From NCBI RefSeq assembly GCF_002583555.1, contig NZ_BEGX01000114.1:560395-624394 (forward strand): 64,000 bases of DNA, written 5' to 3'. Shown here one piece after another: positions 26,598-35,652 of the stretch. Origin of the DNA: Pseudonocardia sp. N23 (GTDB lineage: Bacteria; Actinomycetota; Actinomycetes; Mycobacteriales; Pseudonocardiaceae). The notes beneath the pieces are model-generated. The model saw nothing but the letters and a program-made list of their open reading frames with translations, made no database searches and was not told the DNA's origin. Numbering within the stretch: the first letter of the stretch is position 1; each line of letters starts with the position of its first letter. The position numbers and the translations under genes are program-made.

Positions 26598-28049
26598 TCA
26601 CTCCGCACCCACCTCCAGCCGGAACTGGTCGTCGACGGTCTCGCGGCGCAGCAGCAGCCGGGCCACCCCGTCGCGGACCGCGACGACGGCCGGTCGCGGG
26701 AGCCGGTTGTAGGAGCTGGCCATCGAGTAGCAGTAGGCGCCCGTGGCCGCGACGGCGAGCAGGTCGCCGGGCGCGAGATCGGCGGGCAGCCAGCAGTCGC
26801 GCACGACGATGTCGCCGGACTCGCAGTGCTTGCCGACGACCCGCGACAGCGCCACCTCGGCGCCACCGTCGGGGCTGTCGGCCGCCGTCGACCGCGACAC
26901 CAGCCGGCAGTCGTAGACCGCGTCGTAGAGGGCGGTTCTGATGTTGTCGCTCATGCCGCCGTCGACGCTGACGTAGCGCCGTGCGCCACTGCCCAGCGGG
27001 ACGTCCTTGAGGGTGCCGACCTCGTACACCGTGATCGTGCCCGGCCCGGCGATCGAGCGACCGGGCTCTACGGCCAGCTCAGGCACGTCGAGGCCCTCGG
27101 CGTGGCACTCGCGCTTGACGATGCCGCGCAGCTCCTCCGCCAGTTCGGTGACGTCGAGCGGGGTCTCGTCGGCGCGGTAGGCGATACCGAACCCGCCGCC
27201 CAGGTCGAGCGTCGTGAGGTCGCCGAGGGCGTCGCCGCCGTGCTCCTTGTGCAGTCCCGCGAGGAACCGCACCACGCGGTGCGCGGCGACCTCGAAGCCC
27301 TCGGTGTCGAAGATCTGGCTGCCGATGTGGCTGTGCAGTCCGACGAGCGAGAGGTTGCGCGCCGCGAGCACCCGCCGCGCCGCCTCGGCCGCGACGCTGC
27401 CGGCCCCGCCGGAGATGGAGAAGCCGAACTTCTGGTCCTCGTGGGCGGTCGCGATGAACTCGTGGGTGTGTGCCTCGACCCCGACCGTCACCCGGACCAT
27501 CACCGGCACCACGACGTCGCGGTCACGGGCGACGGCGTCGAGCCGGGCGATCTCGTGGAACGAGTCGACGACGATCCGCCCGACCCCGGCCTCGACCGCC
27601 TCCACGAGCTCGGCCACGGACTTGTTGTTGCCGTGCACCGCGATCCGCTCGGCCGGGAATCCCGCACGCAGCGCGACGGCGAGCTCGCCGCCGCTCGCGA
27701 CGTCCAGGCTCAGGCCCTCCTCTGCGACCCAGCGGGCCACCTCGGTGCACAGGAACGCCTTGGCCGCGTAGTGCACGGAGCCCGCACCGAACGACGCCGC
27801 GAACTCCGCGGCGCGGGCCCGGAAGTCGGCCTCGTCGAGCACGAACAGCGGGGTGCCGTACGTCTCCGCGAGCTCGCGCACGTCGACACCGGCGAGCCGA
27901 AGGACACCGTCGGCGCCGCGGGCGGCGTTGCGCGGCCACACCGTTGGGGCGAGCTCGTCGATCGCCGCCGCGTCGCCGGGGCGCGGTCCCGCCGTCTCCG
28001 GCGGGGTGGTGACGCCGGCGTGCAGTGGACCGGCGGGGTGTGCGTTCAT
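26598..28049 (-). CDS. lysA: Diaminopimelate decarboxylase
   Basis: A 483-residue PLP enzyme making lysine from meso-diaminopimelate. The PLP lysine is Lys97 in VHYAAKAFLC. HSHIGSQIFD, DLGGGFGIAY and the phosphate-binding EPGRSIAGPGTITVYEVG follow, and the C-terminal VGKHCESGD carries the active-site Cys of the partner subunit. The ATG overlaps the argS stop (TGATG). Confidence 0.96.
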   Translation of the reverse strand: MNAHPAGPLHAGVTTPPETAGPRPGDAAAIDELAPTVWPRNAARGADGVLRLAGVDVRELAETYGTPLFVLDEADFRARAAEFAASFGAGSVHYAAKAFLCTEVARWVAEEGLSLDVASGGELAVALRAGFPAERIAVHGNNKSVAELVEAVEAGVGRIVVDSFHEIARLDAVARDRDVVVPVMVRVTVGVEAHTHEFIATAHEDQKFGFSISGGAGSVAAEAARRVLAARNLSLVGLHSHIGSQIFDTEGFEVAAHRVVRFLAGLHKEHGGDALGDLTTLDLGGGFGIAYRADETPLDVTELAEELRGIVKRECHAEGLDVPELAVEPGRSIAGPGTITVYEVGTLKDVPLGSGARRYVSVDGGMSDNIRTALYDAVYDCRLVSRSTAADSPDGGAEVALSRVVGKHCESGDIVVRDCWLPADLAPGDLLAVAATGAYCYSMASSYNRLPRPAVVAVRDGVARLLLRRETVDDQFRLEVGAE

Positions 28050-29692
28050 CACATTCGCTCCGGCGCGCTCACGCCCAGCAGCTCCAGTCCGTTGGCGAGC
28101 ACCTGACGCGCGGCGACGCACAGCGCCAGCCGGGCCCGGTGCAGGTCGGTGATCTCCTCGTCGCCCATCGGCAGGACCCGGCAGGCGTCGTAGAACTTGT
28201 GGTACGCGCTGGCCAGCGACTCCAGGTAGCGGGCGACGCGGTGCGGCTCGCGCAGCTCCGCGGCGGCGCGGACCACCTCGGGGAACTCCCCGATCGTGCG
28301 GATCAGGTCGCCCTCGCGGGCGTGGTCGAGCAGGCCGAACGCGTCGCCCGGCTCGAGCCCGACGTCGGCGGCGTTGCGCGCCAGCGACGCCAGCCGGGCG
28401 TGCGCGTACTGCACGTAGAACACCGGGTTGTCGTTGCTGCGCTTGACGAGCAGGTCCAGGTCGATGTCGAGCGACGAGTCGACCGAGCTGCGGATCAGCG
28501 AGTAGCGGGCCGCGTCGACACCCACCGCATCGACCAGGTCCTCCATCGTCACGACGGTGCCCGCGCGCTTGCTCATCCGGACCGGCTGCCCGTCCTTGAC
28601 CAGGTTGACCAGCTGCCCGATCAGCACCTCGACGACCGCGGGGTCGTCACCGAACGCCGCTGCGGCCGCCTTGAGCCGCGCCACGTAGCCGTGGTGGTCG
28701 GCGCCCAGCATGTAGATGCACAGGTCGAACCCGCGGGCGCGCTTGTCGCGCAGGTAGGCGATGTCGCCGGCGATGTAGGCGGGCTTGCCGTCGCTCTTGA
28801 TGACGACGCGGTCCTTGTCGTCACCGTGGTCGGTCGAGCGCAGCCACCACGCACCGTCGGACTCGTAGAGGCTGCCCGACTCCTTCAGCTGCGCCACCGC
28901 GGCGTCGACCGCGCCGGACGCGTGCAGCGACGCCTCGTGGAACCAGACGTCGAAGTCGGTACCGAACCTGTGCAGGTCCTGCTTGATCTCGTCGAACATG
29001 AACCCGACGCCGACGCGGCGGAAGATCTCGTCCTGGTCGGGGGCACCCAGCGCCGCCGGCTCGACCGCGACGACCCGCGCCGCGATGTCGGAGATGTACG
29101 CGCCGCCGTACCCGTTCTCCGGGGCCGGCTCACCCTTCGCCGCCGCCACCAGCGACCCGACGAACCTGTCGATCTGGCCGCCCGCGTCGTTGAAGTAGTA
29201 CTCGCGGGTGACCTTCGCGCCGCGCGCCGACAGCACCCGGCCCAGCGCGTCGCCGACCGCGGCCCAACGGGTGCCGCCCAGGTGCAGCGGACCCGTCGGG
29301 TTGGCCGAGACGAACTCCAGGTTGACGTTGCGGGCCGCGAGCTCGTCGCCGGTGCCGTACGCCGGCCCGGCCGCCAGTACCTGGCCGACCATCGCGCCCT
29401 GGGCGTCCGAGGCGAGCCGCAGGTTGATGAACCCCGGCCCCGCGATCTCGGCGGAGGCGACACCGTCACGCGCCACGAGCGCCTCGGCCAGCCACGTCGC
29501 GAGGTCGCGCGGCGGCACTCCCGCCTTCTTCGCGGTGCGCAGCGCGACGTTCGTGGCGTAGTCGCCGTGTTCGGGGTTGCGGGGTCGCTCGACGCCGACG
29601 TCGTCGGGCAGCGCCGCCACGTCCAGGCCTCGATCTGTCAGCACGGCACGCGCGGTGGCCCGCACCAGGTCGGCGAGCACGTCGGGAGTCAC
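28049..29692 (-). CDS. argS: Arginyl-tRNA synthetase
   Basis: A 547-residue class I synthetase. The HIGH-like motif is HLGG at 137-140 after VSANPTGPLHLGG, the KMSKS-like loop is VRMSKRAGTVV, and the C-terminal DALR anticodon-binding domain ends with LANGLELLGVSAPERM. The GTG start lies 7 nt after a TAGACT -10 box. It lies 1.8 kb from a tRNA-Arg gene, an association also seen in mycobacteria. Confidence 0.97.
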   Translation of the reverse strand: MTPDVLADLVRATARAVLTDRGLDVAALPDDVGVERPRNPEHGDYATNVALRTAKKAGVPPRDLATWLAEALVARDGVASAEIAGPGFINLRLASDAQGAMVGQVLAAGPAYGTGDELAARNVNLEFVSANPTGPLHLGGTRWAAVGDALGRVLSARGAKVTREYYFNDAGGQIDRFVGSLVAAAKGEPAPENGYGGAYISDIAARVVAVEPAALGAPDQDEIFRRVGVGFMFDEIKQDLHRFGTDFDVWFHEASLHASGAVDAAVAQLKESGSLYESDGAWWLRSTDHGDDKDRVVIKSDGKPAYIAGDIAYLRDKRARGFDLCIYMLGADHHGYVARLKAAAAAFGDDPAVVEVLIGQLVNLVKDGQPVRMSKRAGTVVTMEDLVDAVGVDAARYSLIRSSVDSSLDIDLDLLVKRSNDNPVFYVQYAHARLASLARNAADVGLEPGDAFGLLDHAREGDLIRTIGEFPEVVRAAAELREPHRVARYLESLASAYHKFYDACRVLPMGDEEITDLHRARLALCVAARQVLANGLELLGVSAPERM

Positions 29693-29699
29693 TCGGAGC

Positions 29700-29705
29700 A
29701 GTCTA
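29700..29705 (-). promoter_or_regulatory. Predicted -10 box of argS
   Basis: TAGACT on the minus strand ends 7 nt before the argS GTG; an identical hexamer and spacing precede the gene at 54701. No ribosome site lies between, so a leaderless transcript is inferred. Confidence 0.45.
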
Positions 29706-29813
29706 GGAGGTGCTGCTCAGAGTGCTCTCAGGCGGCACTTCTACACTGCGGCACCGCGCGGCTTGTGGCGCGCGCGACGGTGCCCGAGGTGGTCGGAAGA
29801 GGTCGGCGGATCG

Positions 29814-30626
29814 ATGCCCAGCGGTAAGAACAGCAAGGCGATCAGGAACGCGCGCAGGACGTCCGTCGTCAACACGCGTTCCACCCCGTGGGGGACGATC
29901 GCGGCCGTGCTCGTCGTCGTCCTCTTCGCGGGCGGCATCTCCTGGTTCCTGGTGGCGAAGTCGAACGAGCCGTCGTTCACGCCGTCCGACCGCAACCAGG
30001 ACCCCTCGTCGCAGATCGCCGGCGTCCAGACGATCAAGTACCCCGGCGGCCAGCACGTGCTGCCGACGCAGCAGGTCGCCTACACCCACAGCCCACCCTT
30101 CGGCGGCGCGCACGACGGGTACTGGGCCGCCTGCAACGGCGTCGTCTACCCGAACCCGGTGCGCCAGGAGAACCTGGTCCACGGCCTCGAGCACGGCGCC
30201 GTATGGATCGCCTACAACCCCGACCAGGTCAACGCCGACGGCGTCGCCGAGCTGGCGGCCAAGGTCCAGGGCCAGACCTACATCATGATGGCGCCCTACC
30301 CCGGCCTCGACCAGCCGATCTCCCTGCAGTCCTGGGGTCACCAGCTCAAGCTGTCCGACCCGGCCGACCCGCGGATCGACCAGTTCATCCAGGCCCTGCG
30401 GCTCAACCGCTACCAGTACCCCGAGGTCGGGGCCTCCTGCGGCGCGCTCGGCCCGGGCCAGTTCGACCAGGACAACCCGCCGCCGTTCGTCCCCACCCCG
30501 CCGACGGGTGACATCGACGGCAAGAAGATCCTCGACGAGAACATCGGCAACCCGGCCGCGGCGAACACCGACACCACAGGCGCCATGCCCGGCGGCACGG
30601 GCACCGGAACCGGCTCGGGCCAGTGA
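29814..30626 (+). CDS. DUF3105 membrane-anchored protein
   Basis: A 270-residue DUF3105 protein. A basic N-terminus (NSKAIRNARR) precedes one transmembrane helix (about 27-47, AAVLVVVLFAGGISWFLV), so the bulk is extracytoplasmic. The domain contains THSPPFGGAHDGYWAACNGVVY and NLVHGLEHGAVWIAYNP, with conserved His and Cys that look metal- or redox-related. The tail is Gly/Thr-rich. Its function is unknown. It overlaps the DUF305 gene by GTGA, a common actinobacterial pair. The ATG at 29814 is preceded by GAAGAGGTCGGCGG. Confidence 0.85.
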   Translation: MPSGKNSKAIRNARRTSVVNTRSTPWGTIAAVLVVVLFAGGISWFLVAKSNEPSFTPSDRNQDPSSQIAGVQTIKYPGGQHVLPTQQVAYTHSPPFGGAHDGYWAACNGVVYPNPVRQENLVHGLEHGAVWIAYNPDQVNADGVAELAAKVQGQTYIMMAPYPGLDQPISLQSWGHQLKLSDPADPRIDQFIQALRLNRYQYPEVGASCGALGPGQFDQDNPPPFVPTPPTGDIDGKKILDENIGNPAAANTDTTGAMPGGTGTGTGSGQ

Positions 30627-31426
30627 CGTCGGCCGACGTGGCGAACCGCAGCGGCTCCGCACCCGACCCCGGGGCTGCGCACGACGCCACGACCGGCGAG
30701 ACCTCCCCGCCCGGTCCTCCCCCGGCCGACGACGACCACGACGGTGGTGACGGCGGCCGCGGCGGCGAACCCCGCTGGGTGCGGCCTGTACTCGTCGTCG
30801 GCGCCGTCCTCGCGCTGCTGCTGCTCGGCGGCGCCGGCGGGCTGCTGCTCGGCCTGCACAACGCCACCGGCGACCTCGTCGCCCCCGCGTCCGACTCCGT
30901 CGACGTCGGCTTCGCTCAGGACATGAGCACCCACCACCAGCAGGCCGTCGAGATGGCGACCTGGGAGCGCGACCACACCACCAGCCCCGAACTGCGCCAG
31001 CTCGCCTACGACATCGAGTCGACGCAGGAGGCACAGATCGGGCGCATGCAGGGCTGGCTCGCCCTGTGGGGCGCGCCGGCCCAGCACGCCGGCGGCTACA
31101 TGCAGTGGATGGTCGGTGCGCCCGCCCACACCCACGGCCCCGCCGTCGCGAACAACGGCCTCGCCGCCATGCCCGGCATGGCCACCGCCGACGAGCTGCG
31201 CCGCCTGCGCGCCTCCACCGGCACCGACATGGACGTGCTGTTCCTGCAGCTCATGCTCCGCCACCACCAGGGCGGCGCCGGGATGCTGGAGTACGGCGCG
31301 CGGTACGCCCAGATCCCCGAGGTCCGCAACCTCGCCGCGCAGATGCTGAGCTCGCAGACCAACGAGTCCCAATACATGACCCAGCTGCTCGCCGAGCGTG
31401 GGGCCCAGCCGCTGCCGTTGCAGTAG
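30623..31426 (+). CDS. DUF305 membrane-anchored protein
   Basis: A 267-residue DUF305 protein. A Pro/Asp-rich cytoplasmic N-terminus is followed by a helix (about 57-76) and the extracytoplasmic four-helix domain. Two His-rich motifs stand out: FAQDMSTHHQQAVEMA and LMLRHHQGGAGMLEYG, the ferritin-like DUF305 signature suggestive of metal binding. It is translationally coupled to the DUF3105 gene (GTG start within the GTGA overlap). The function is not established, though DUF305 genes often accompany copper or stress genes. Confidence 0.87.
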   Translation: MTSADVANRSGSAPDPGAAHDATTGETSPPGPPPADDDHDGGDGGRGGEPRWVRPVLVVGAVLALLLLGGAGGLLLGLHNATGDLVAPASDSVDVGFAQDMSTHHQQAVEMATWERDHTTSPELRQLAYDIESTQEAQIGRMQGWLALWGAPAQHAGGYMQWMVGAPAHTHGPAVANNGLAAMPGMATADELRRLRASTGTDMDVLFLQLMLRHHQGGAGMLEYGARYAQIPEVRNLAAQMLSSQTNESQYMTQLLAERGAQPLPLQ

Positions 31427-31450
31427 GTGCGCTAGGGTTTCCGACGTACG

Positions 31451-31522
31451 GCCCCCGTAGCTCAGGGGATAGAGCACCGCCCTCCGGAGGCGGGAGCGTA
31501 GGTTCGAATCCTACCGGGGGCA
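31451..31522 (+). tRNA. tRNA-Arg (CCG anticodon)
   Basis: A complete cloverleaf. The acceptor GCCCCCG pairs with CGGGGGC, the D-arm is GCTC/GAGC, the anticodon stem CCGCC/GGCGG holds loop CTCCGGA (anticodon CCG), and the T-arm GTAGG/CCTAC holds TTCGAAT. The discriminator is A and the CCA end is not encoded. It reads CGG arginine codons. Its 3' part from 31481 belongs to the attL repeat, so the integrated element restores the gene. Confidence 0.95.
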
Positions 31523-31533
31523 CAATCTGTGCC
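31481..31533. repeat. attL core of the integrated element
   Basis: A 53-bp stretch from the tRNA-Arg anticodon loop through its 3' end to 11 nt beyond is repeated exactly at 46766-46818. The flanking base differs on both sides at each copy. This is the direct-repeat signature of site-specific integration into a tRNA 3' end. Confidence 0.93.
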
Positions 31534-31544
31534 TACAGCCGAAA

Positions 31545-31579
31545 CGGCCCCTCACCTGCTGAAACAGGGCGAGGGGCCG
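31545..31579. terminator. Hairpin after tRNA-Arg / integrase
   Basis: CGGCCCCTC and GAGGGGCCG form a 9-bp stem with a nested CCTG/CAGG pair in the loop. It lies 23 bp after the tRNA and before the convergent integrase end. A similar hairpin follows attR at 46830, apparently the displaced chromosomal counterpart. Confidence 0.6.
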
Positions 31580-31631
31580 CTTGCGTTGTGTCCGAGCGTT
31601 CCTGGGCGTGCGTGGCCGTGAGCGGACGTCT

Positions 31632-31650
31632 GTGCCCAATGCGTGCCCAG
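31632..31650. promoter_or_regulatory. Candidate integrase arm-type sites, left
   Basis: GTGCCCAATGCGTGCCCAG holds two tandem GTGCCCA units between attL and the int stop. An almost identical 19-mer lies at 46674-46692 near attR. Paired short repeats inside both element ends are expected of integrase arm-binding sites. Confidence 0.5.
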
Positions 31651-31655
31651 CAACC

Positions 31656-33029
31656 TCAGCCGTCGTCACGATGGCCGAGCGCGCGCATCACGCGTTGCCG
31701 GGCCGCCGCCTCCTGCCCGTCCAGGCACTTCGCATAGACCTTCAACAGCACCTCCACCGAGTGGCCGGCCCACTCCGCGACCTGCGGAGCCGGGACGCCC
31801 CCGTTGAGCCATGTCGACACACACGCATGGCGGAGGGTGTAGGGCGTCGCGCCCAGCGGGGTTGCCGCCGCCTCCGGCGTGAACGCCACCCGTCGCGCAG
31901 CACGCCAGGCCCTCATATAGGTGAGCTTCGGCAGCTCGGTAGCCCGCTCCCCCACGAACAGCCGGCCGTCGGGAGCGGTGCCGAATGCAGCCATGTGCTG
32001 TTGCAGCAATGCGGTCAGCTCCGGTGGACACGGAACGGTCCGGCTCTCCCCTCGCGCCCGGTTCTTGAGCGGTCGGCGCTCACGCTGTCGGCCGTCGTTC
32101 GTCCACTCCGCGCCGGCGTGTGGCGTGGCCTCGTCGAGGTGGATCTCTCCCCATCCCTCGCGCGGAATCGACAGGTTGTGCTTGTGGACGTTGGCGGCCT
32201 CCTCGGGCCGCATCGCGGAGAAGTACATGAGCCCGAAGAAGGCGACCAGGCGCGGCCCGCTGCGTCGCGTCTGCTCGACGGCAGCCAGCAACGTGCGGGC
32301 CTGAACAGGATTGACCACGGACCGGCGATCGACGCCGCCGACTGCCTTGGGCGCCTTCCATTTAAACGATGGGAGGGGATTCGTCGTCAGGGACCCGCGC
32401 TCGATTGCGTACTCCACGACGTTGTAGAGGACCCGTCGCCGTTTGCTGACCACGCTGGCAGCTCCGGGCGTCCCGTCCAGCTTCGTGCTGATCTCGGTGA
32501 GCACTCGCCGCAGGACCGCCGGCTCTGCCAACCGTGCGGCGGCGCCGGAGTGCCGGCGGATCCACGACAGCGCATCGCGGACGTCCTTCGGCATGTCCGC
32601 CCCGTCCCTCCGCTGGCTGTTGAAGGCCCAGCGGTGAAGCGCCCGGCGGATCAACGCGCCGTCGGGACGACCACGGGAGCCGTCGATCAGGCCCACCGTG
32701 ATCGCGGTGAGGGCTTCCGAGATGCTGCGCCGGTACGTCGCGGCCGCCGGCCCCCACTTCATGTCGACGTAGTCGCAGGCCAGCTCATACCACCCGAGAT
32801 CACGGCCCGGTGACTCCGCAGAGATCGGGCGGCCGGTCTCGATCGAGAACGCCTCTCCCCTCCGCATCGCCGAGATCAGGTCCGCGCGGAAGCTGTCGGC
32901 AAGTGCGCGTGTCTTGAACCGTTCCTTGCGCGGCTTGTCGCCGACCTTCCAGCGAACGATGTAGACGGTTCCTCGCTGGCCCTCGTATGTGCCGATGGCC
33001 CACACCCGAACGTCGTACGTCGTACTCAT
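31656..33029 (-). CDS. int: Tyrosine-recombinase integrase of the element
   Basis: A 457-residue tyrosine recombinase that would join attP and attB in tRNA-Arg. The catalytic domain is at the C-terminus: the first Arg in YFSAMRPEEAANV, then YTLRH (Arg400, His401), WAGHS (His423) and the nucleophile Tyr432 in VLLKVYAK. The usual first His of the HxLRH box is Tyr. An N-terminal arm-binding part and a central SAM-like core domain precede it. The ATG overlaps the xis stop (TGATG), and the gene ends 123 bp from attL, as in other AICEs. An upstream in-frame reading is xis antisense frame and was not used. Confidence 0.95.
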   Translation of the reverse strand: MSTTYDVRVWAIGTYEGQRGTVYIVRWKVGDKPRKERFKTRALADSFRADLISAMRRGEAFSIETGRPISAESPGRDLGWYELACDYVDMKWGPAAATYRRSISEALTAITVGLIDGSRGRPDGALIRRALHRWAFNSQRRDGADMPKDVRDALSWIRRHSGAAARLAEPAVLRRVLTEISTKLDGTPGAASVVSKRRRVLYNVVEYAIERGSLTTNPLPSFKWKAPKAVGGVDRRSVVNPVQARTLLAAVEQTRRSGPRLVAFFGLMYFSAMRPEEAANVHKHNLSIPREGWGEIHLDEATPHAGAEWTNDGRQRERRPLKNRARGESRTVPCPPELTALLQQHMAAFGTAPDGRLFVGERATELPKLTYMRAWRAARRVAFTPEAAATPLGATPYTLRHACVSTWLNGGVPAPQVAEWAGHSVEVLLKVYAKCLDGQEAAARQRVMRALGHRDDG

Positions 33030-33220
33030 CAGGCCGCCACCTCTTCGAGCGAGTCGAGCCAGTTCTCGAAGTCGGTTCGGCGGATACGGATCTCCCCGTT
33101 CGGGAGCTTGATGCATCGGGGTGCGCGCCCCTTGGCACGCCAGTCGTAGAACGTGGAGCGCGAGATTTCGAGTTCGGCGCAGAGGTCGGCGACGGTGAGG
33201 CGGGCAGGCGGCCGGCTCAA
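33029..33220 (-). CDS. xis: Excisionase (helix-turn-helix)
   Basis: A 63-residue MerR-like winged helix-turn-helix: LTVADLCAELEISRSTFYDW, RAKGRAP, then IRRTDFENWLDSLEE. This is the usual AICE Xis, which directs the integrase toward excision. The start is TTG, justified by AGGAGAC 5 nt upstream. It is coupled to int. Confidence 0.88.
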   Translation of the reverse strand: MSRPPARLTVADLCAELEISRSTFYDWRAKGRAPRCIKLPNGEIRIRRTDFENWLDSLEEVAA

Positions 33221-33366
33221 AGTGTCTCCTTGGTCGGAGTGACGGGCGCTCGGCTGTCACTCGGGCTGTCACGGCGATTTGTGCAGGTCAGATGGCTTCG
33301 CAAACGGAGTGACGGCGGGCGACACCGCTGGTGGCGCGCGGCCGGCGCGTCGGCTGGCTCCCGGAG

Positions 33367-34503
33367 TCACAGCGGTTCGGCCTGGTCGTGGCCGACGCTG
33401 TGACGGGGTGACAGCAGTGACGGCGGCTCCACGTCCGGGGTGTCACCGCCGTCACCGGTGTCACCGCCGGCGGGGCTGTACTGGCCGCCGGGCGTGGCGT
33501 GGAGCTGTCCGTCAGCGACCATGCGTCGGCAGGTCTGCCGGACGGTGCCGGGATCGAGCTGCAGCGCCTCGGCGATCTGCTTGGGCCGCTGGCCGGGGTA
33601 GTCACGGACGTAGCGCATGACCATCGACCGGGTGTCGCGCATGAGGTAGTCCTCGGCCCGGCCGTCGAGCACCCGCCAGGAACCGGCGTCGGAGTCGAAC
33701 GCCAACGGGTAGTCGGTCTCGTCGACGTCGCGGCCGGTGACGTGCAGGACCCCATCGGCCTGCGCGCGGGCGCGTTCGAGCACGAGCACGGCGTCGGCGG
33801 CGCCAGCGAGGCCGTTGGTCCCTGAGACCGTCGCAAGGAAGTCCTCGGCGGCGGCCTTGCGCACGTGGTGGATCAGCAGGATCGCGACGCCGTGACGGTC
33901 GGCGACCCGCTTGATCCGCCCCATCGCTGCGTAGTCGGCGTCGTACGCAGCCACCCCGGCAGGGGCATTGCCGCGGACCTTGGCGAACACGTCGATCACG
34001 ACCAGTCGGGCGCCCGGATGGGCGTTGAGCCAGTTGTCGATCTGCTCGTCTCCGCCGGCCGGCATCGGGTCACACGAGATGGACAGCGTCAGCCCGGCCG
34101 GCGCCGACCGCCCGGCCAGAACCGTCCGCATCCGCGACTGCAGCCGGCGCGGGGTGTCTTCCAGGGCGAGGTACAGCACCGGGCCCGCCTCGACCGGGAT
34201 CGAGCCGAGCGCGGGCCGACCGGCGGCGATGTCGAGCGCGAGGTTGAGCGAGAGCCAGGACTTGCCGACCTTGGGCGGGCCGGCGAGCAGGGTGACGCCT
34301 TCGCAGACCAGGCCAGGCACGGCCCACCGAGGCGGCGGGAACGTCATCGTCATCAGCTCCTCGGCATCCCACGCGGTCCGGCGGGGCGCGGGCACGGCTT
34401 CCAATCGGCCTCGATCCCGGGCAGTCACAGCGCCACTGGTCGGGCCCTGAGTGGCGTTCTGCGGGCCGTCCGGGTCGGGGGTGGAGTGGTTGGCCGGGCT
34501 CAT
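33367..34503 (-). CDS. AAA/RecA-like ATPase of replication module
   Basis: A 378-residue RecA-fold ATPase of the RepA/AAA_25 helicase type. Walker A is GPPKVGKS at about 75-82, Walker B is ARLVVIDVFAKV near 165-176, and a sensor-like LLIHHVRKA follows. The C-terminus has a winged-helix segment (YPGQRPKQIAEALQLDPGTV). It overlaps the primase-polymerase gene by ATGA. In primase-polymerase AICEs such pairs form the replication initiator. It could be a helicase loader rather than a helicase. Confidence 0.82.
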   Translation of the reverse strand: MSPANHSTPDPDGPQNATQGPTSGAVTARDRGRLEAVPAPRRTAWDAEELMTMTFPPPRWAVPGLVCEGVTLLAGPPKVGKSWLSLNLALDIAAGRPALGSIPVEAGPVLYLALEDTPRRLQSRMRTVLAGRSAPAGLTLSISCDPMPAGGDEQIDNWLNAHPGARLVVIDVFAKVRGNAPAGVAAYDADYAAMGRIKRVADRHGVAILLIHHVRKAAAEDFLATVSGTNGLAGAADAVLVLERARAQADGVLHVTGRDVDETDYPLAFDSDAGSWRVLDGRAEDYLMRDTRSMVMRYVRDYPGQRPKQIAEALQLDPGTVRQTCRRMVADGQLHATPGGQYSPAGGDTGDGGDTPDVEPPSLLSPRHSVGHDQAEPL

Positions 34504-35453
34504 GCGGCGTCCTCGATCCGGCGCGGCCTCTTGGCGCCAGCCCTGAGGCCGGAGGTGATCGTCTGCTCGGCCTGGCGGGGGCTGTAGGCGCGGATCGCGA
34601 GGTGCCGCGCCGCCGCGCTGGCAAGCACGGCGCGGGCTTCGAGCTCGGCGAGCGAGCCGCCGGCGACGAGCTGCCCGAGCGCGACCGCGGCGACGTAGAG
34701 GCAGGCGTTGCGCTGCGAGGCCGGGGCATCGTGCACCCGTGCTGTTTCAGCCCGTAGCGCGGCGTCGAGATAGCGGGCCCGGCGACCGGTCCCGGTGCGG
34801 ATCGGCCCGGCCGGCATGGCGGGTGGCGGTGGTGGGCGCAGGCGGGCGAACAACCAGCCGGGCAACTCGACCGGCTCGCGGGCGTCGGTGATCGTGTAGC
34901 TGCCGGCGGGGGTGGTGGAGCGGGCGGCGACGACGTAGCCGCCATGAGCCCGGGTGTCGATCTTCCAGCCGAGCAGCCCCGCCGTGTTCCGCAACTCCAC
35001 CCCGGCCGGCGCGCGGTAGTAGAAGTGCGTCCCGCCCGAGGGCGTGGCGACGGTGAACGTTGCGGGCAGCGCGCCGGCCTGGTCGGAGAGCCGGCGCAGG
35101 ACGCCGAGCCCGCCGCCGGCGCCGGCCCACTCGACCGGCGGCGGCTCGGCGGGGTCATGGTGGGTGTCGCAGTCGATCACGACGAGCCCGGCCGGGCCGG
35201 TGGCCAGGCCGAGGTTGAACGCCGGCCCGGTGGTCCATGCGGTGCGGATGCGGTCGGGGTCGGTGGTGGCGCGTTGCTCCCACCCGAGGTGCCCGCCGGC
35301 GCCGGCGCATGGGCCGGTGCCGGGGCAGCGCGCGTGTCCGTGCAGGGCCGGCCGCTTGGTGCCGGGGTGCAGCGGGAACACCGGCCATCCGCGGCCGGCG
35401 GCGGCGAGCGCGGCGGCCAGCAGGTCCGCGGCGTGGTGACTGTGCGTGGACAT
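34500..35453 (-). CDS. Primase-polymerase N-terminal domain protein
   Basis: A 317-residue bifunctional primase/polymerase (Prim-Pol). GWPVFPLHPGTKRPALHG opens the domain; GLATGPAGLVVIDCDTHHD carries the catalytic acidic residues and VATPSGGTHFYYRAPAG the third motif. It would make primers and extend them during element replication. The ATG at 35453 is preferred because CAGGAGC lies 5 nt upstream; the in-frame ATG at 35474 would place that site inside the gene. Confidence 0.87.
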   Translation of the reverse strand: MSTHSHHAADLLAAALAAAGRGWPVFPLHPGTKRPALHGHARCPGTGPCAGAGGHLGWEQRATTDPDRIRTAWTTGPAFNLGLATGPAGLVVIDCDTHHDPAEPPPVEWAGAGGGLGVLRRLSDQAGALPATFTVATPSGGTHFYYRAPAGVELRNTAGLLGWKIDTRAHGGYVVAARSTTPAGSYTITDAREPVELPGWLFARLRPPPPPAMPAGPIRTGTGRRARYLDAALRAETARVHDAPASQRNACLYVAAVALGQLVAGGSLAELEARAVLASAAARHLAIRAYSPRQAEQTITSGLRAGAKRPRRIEDAA

Positions 35454-35478
35454 TCGGGCTCCTGTTTCAGGCATGGAT

Positions 35479-35622
35479 CTAGCGGCGCGGCACCCGAGCG
35501 GATGCCGCGTGGAGGGGTTTCAGAGGGTGTTTGCGCTGGTGGCGCTAGGTTGCTAGCTGCCTGATCAGATGTGGTGTCGGGCGCTAGCGGAGGGTGCTAG
35601 GTCTAGCGAGCCCGGCCGCTAG
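35479..35622. repeat. CTAG-rich repeats, possible replication origin or operator
   Basis: The tetramer CTAG, rare in high-GC actinobacterial DNA, occurs seven times at 35479, 35545, 35553, 35584, 35597, 35603 and 35619. Four read CTAGCG and several form GCTAGC-type palindromes. They lie in the gap between the FtsK-like gene and the replication genes, where an origin with iterons would be expected. Confidence 0.5.
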
Positions 35623-35652
35623 CGTCGGCGCGCAGCCGGGCCCGGTGATCGG

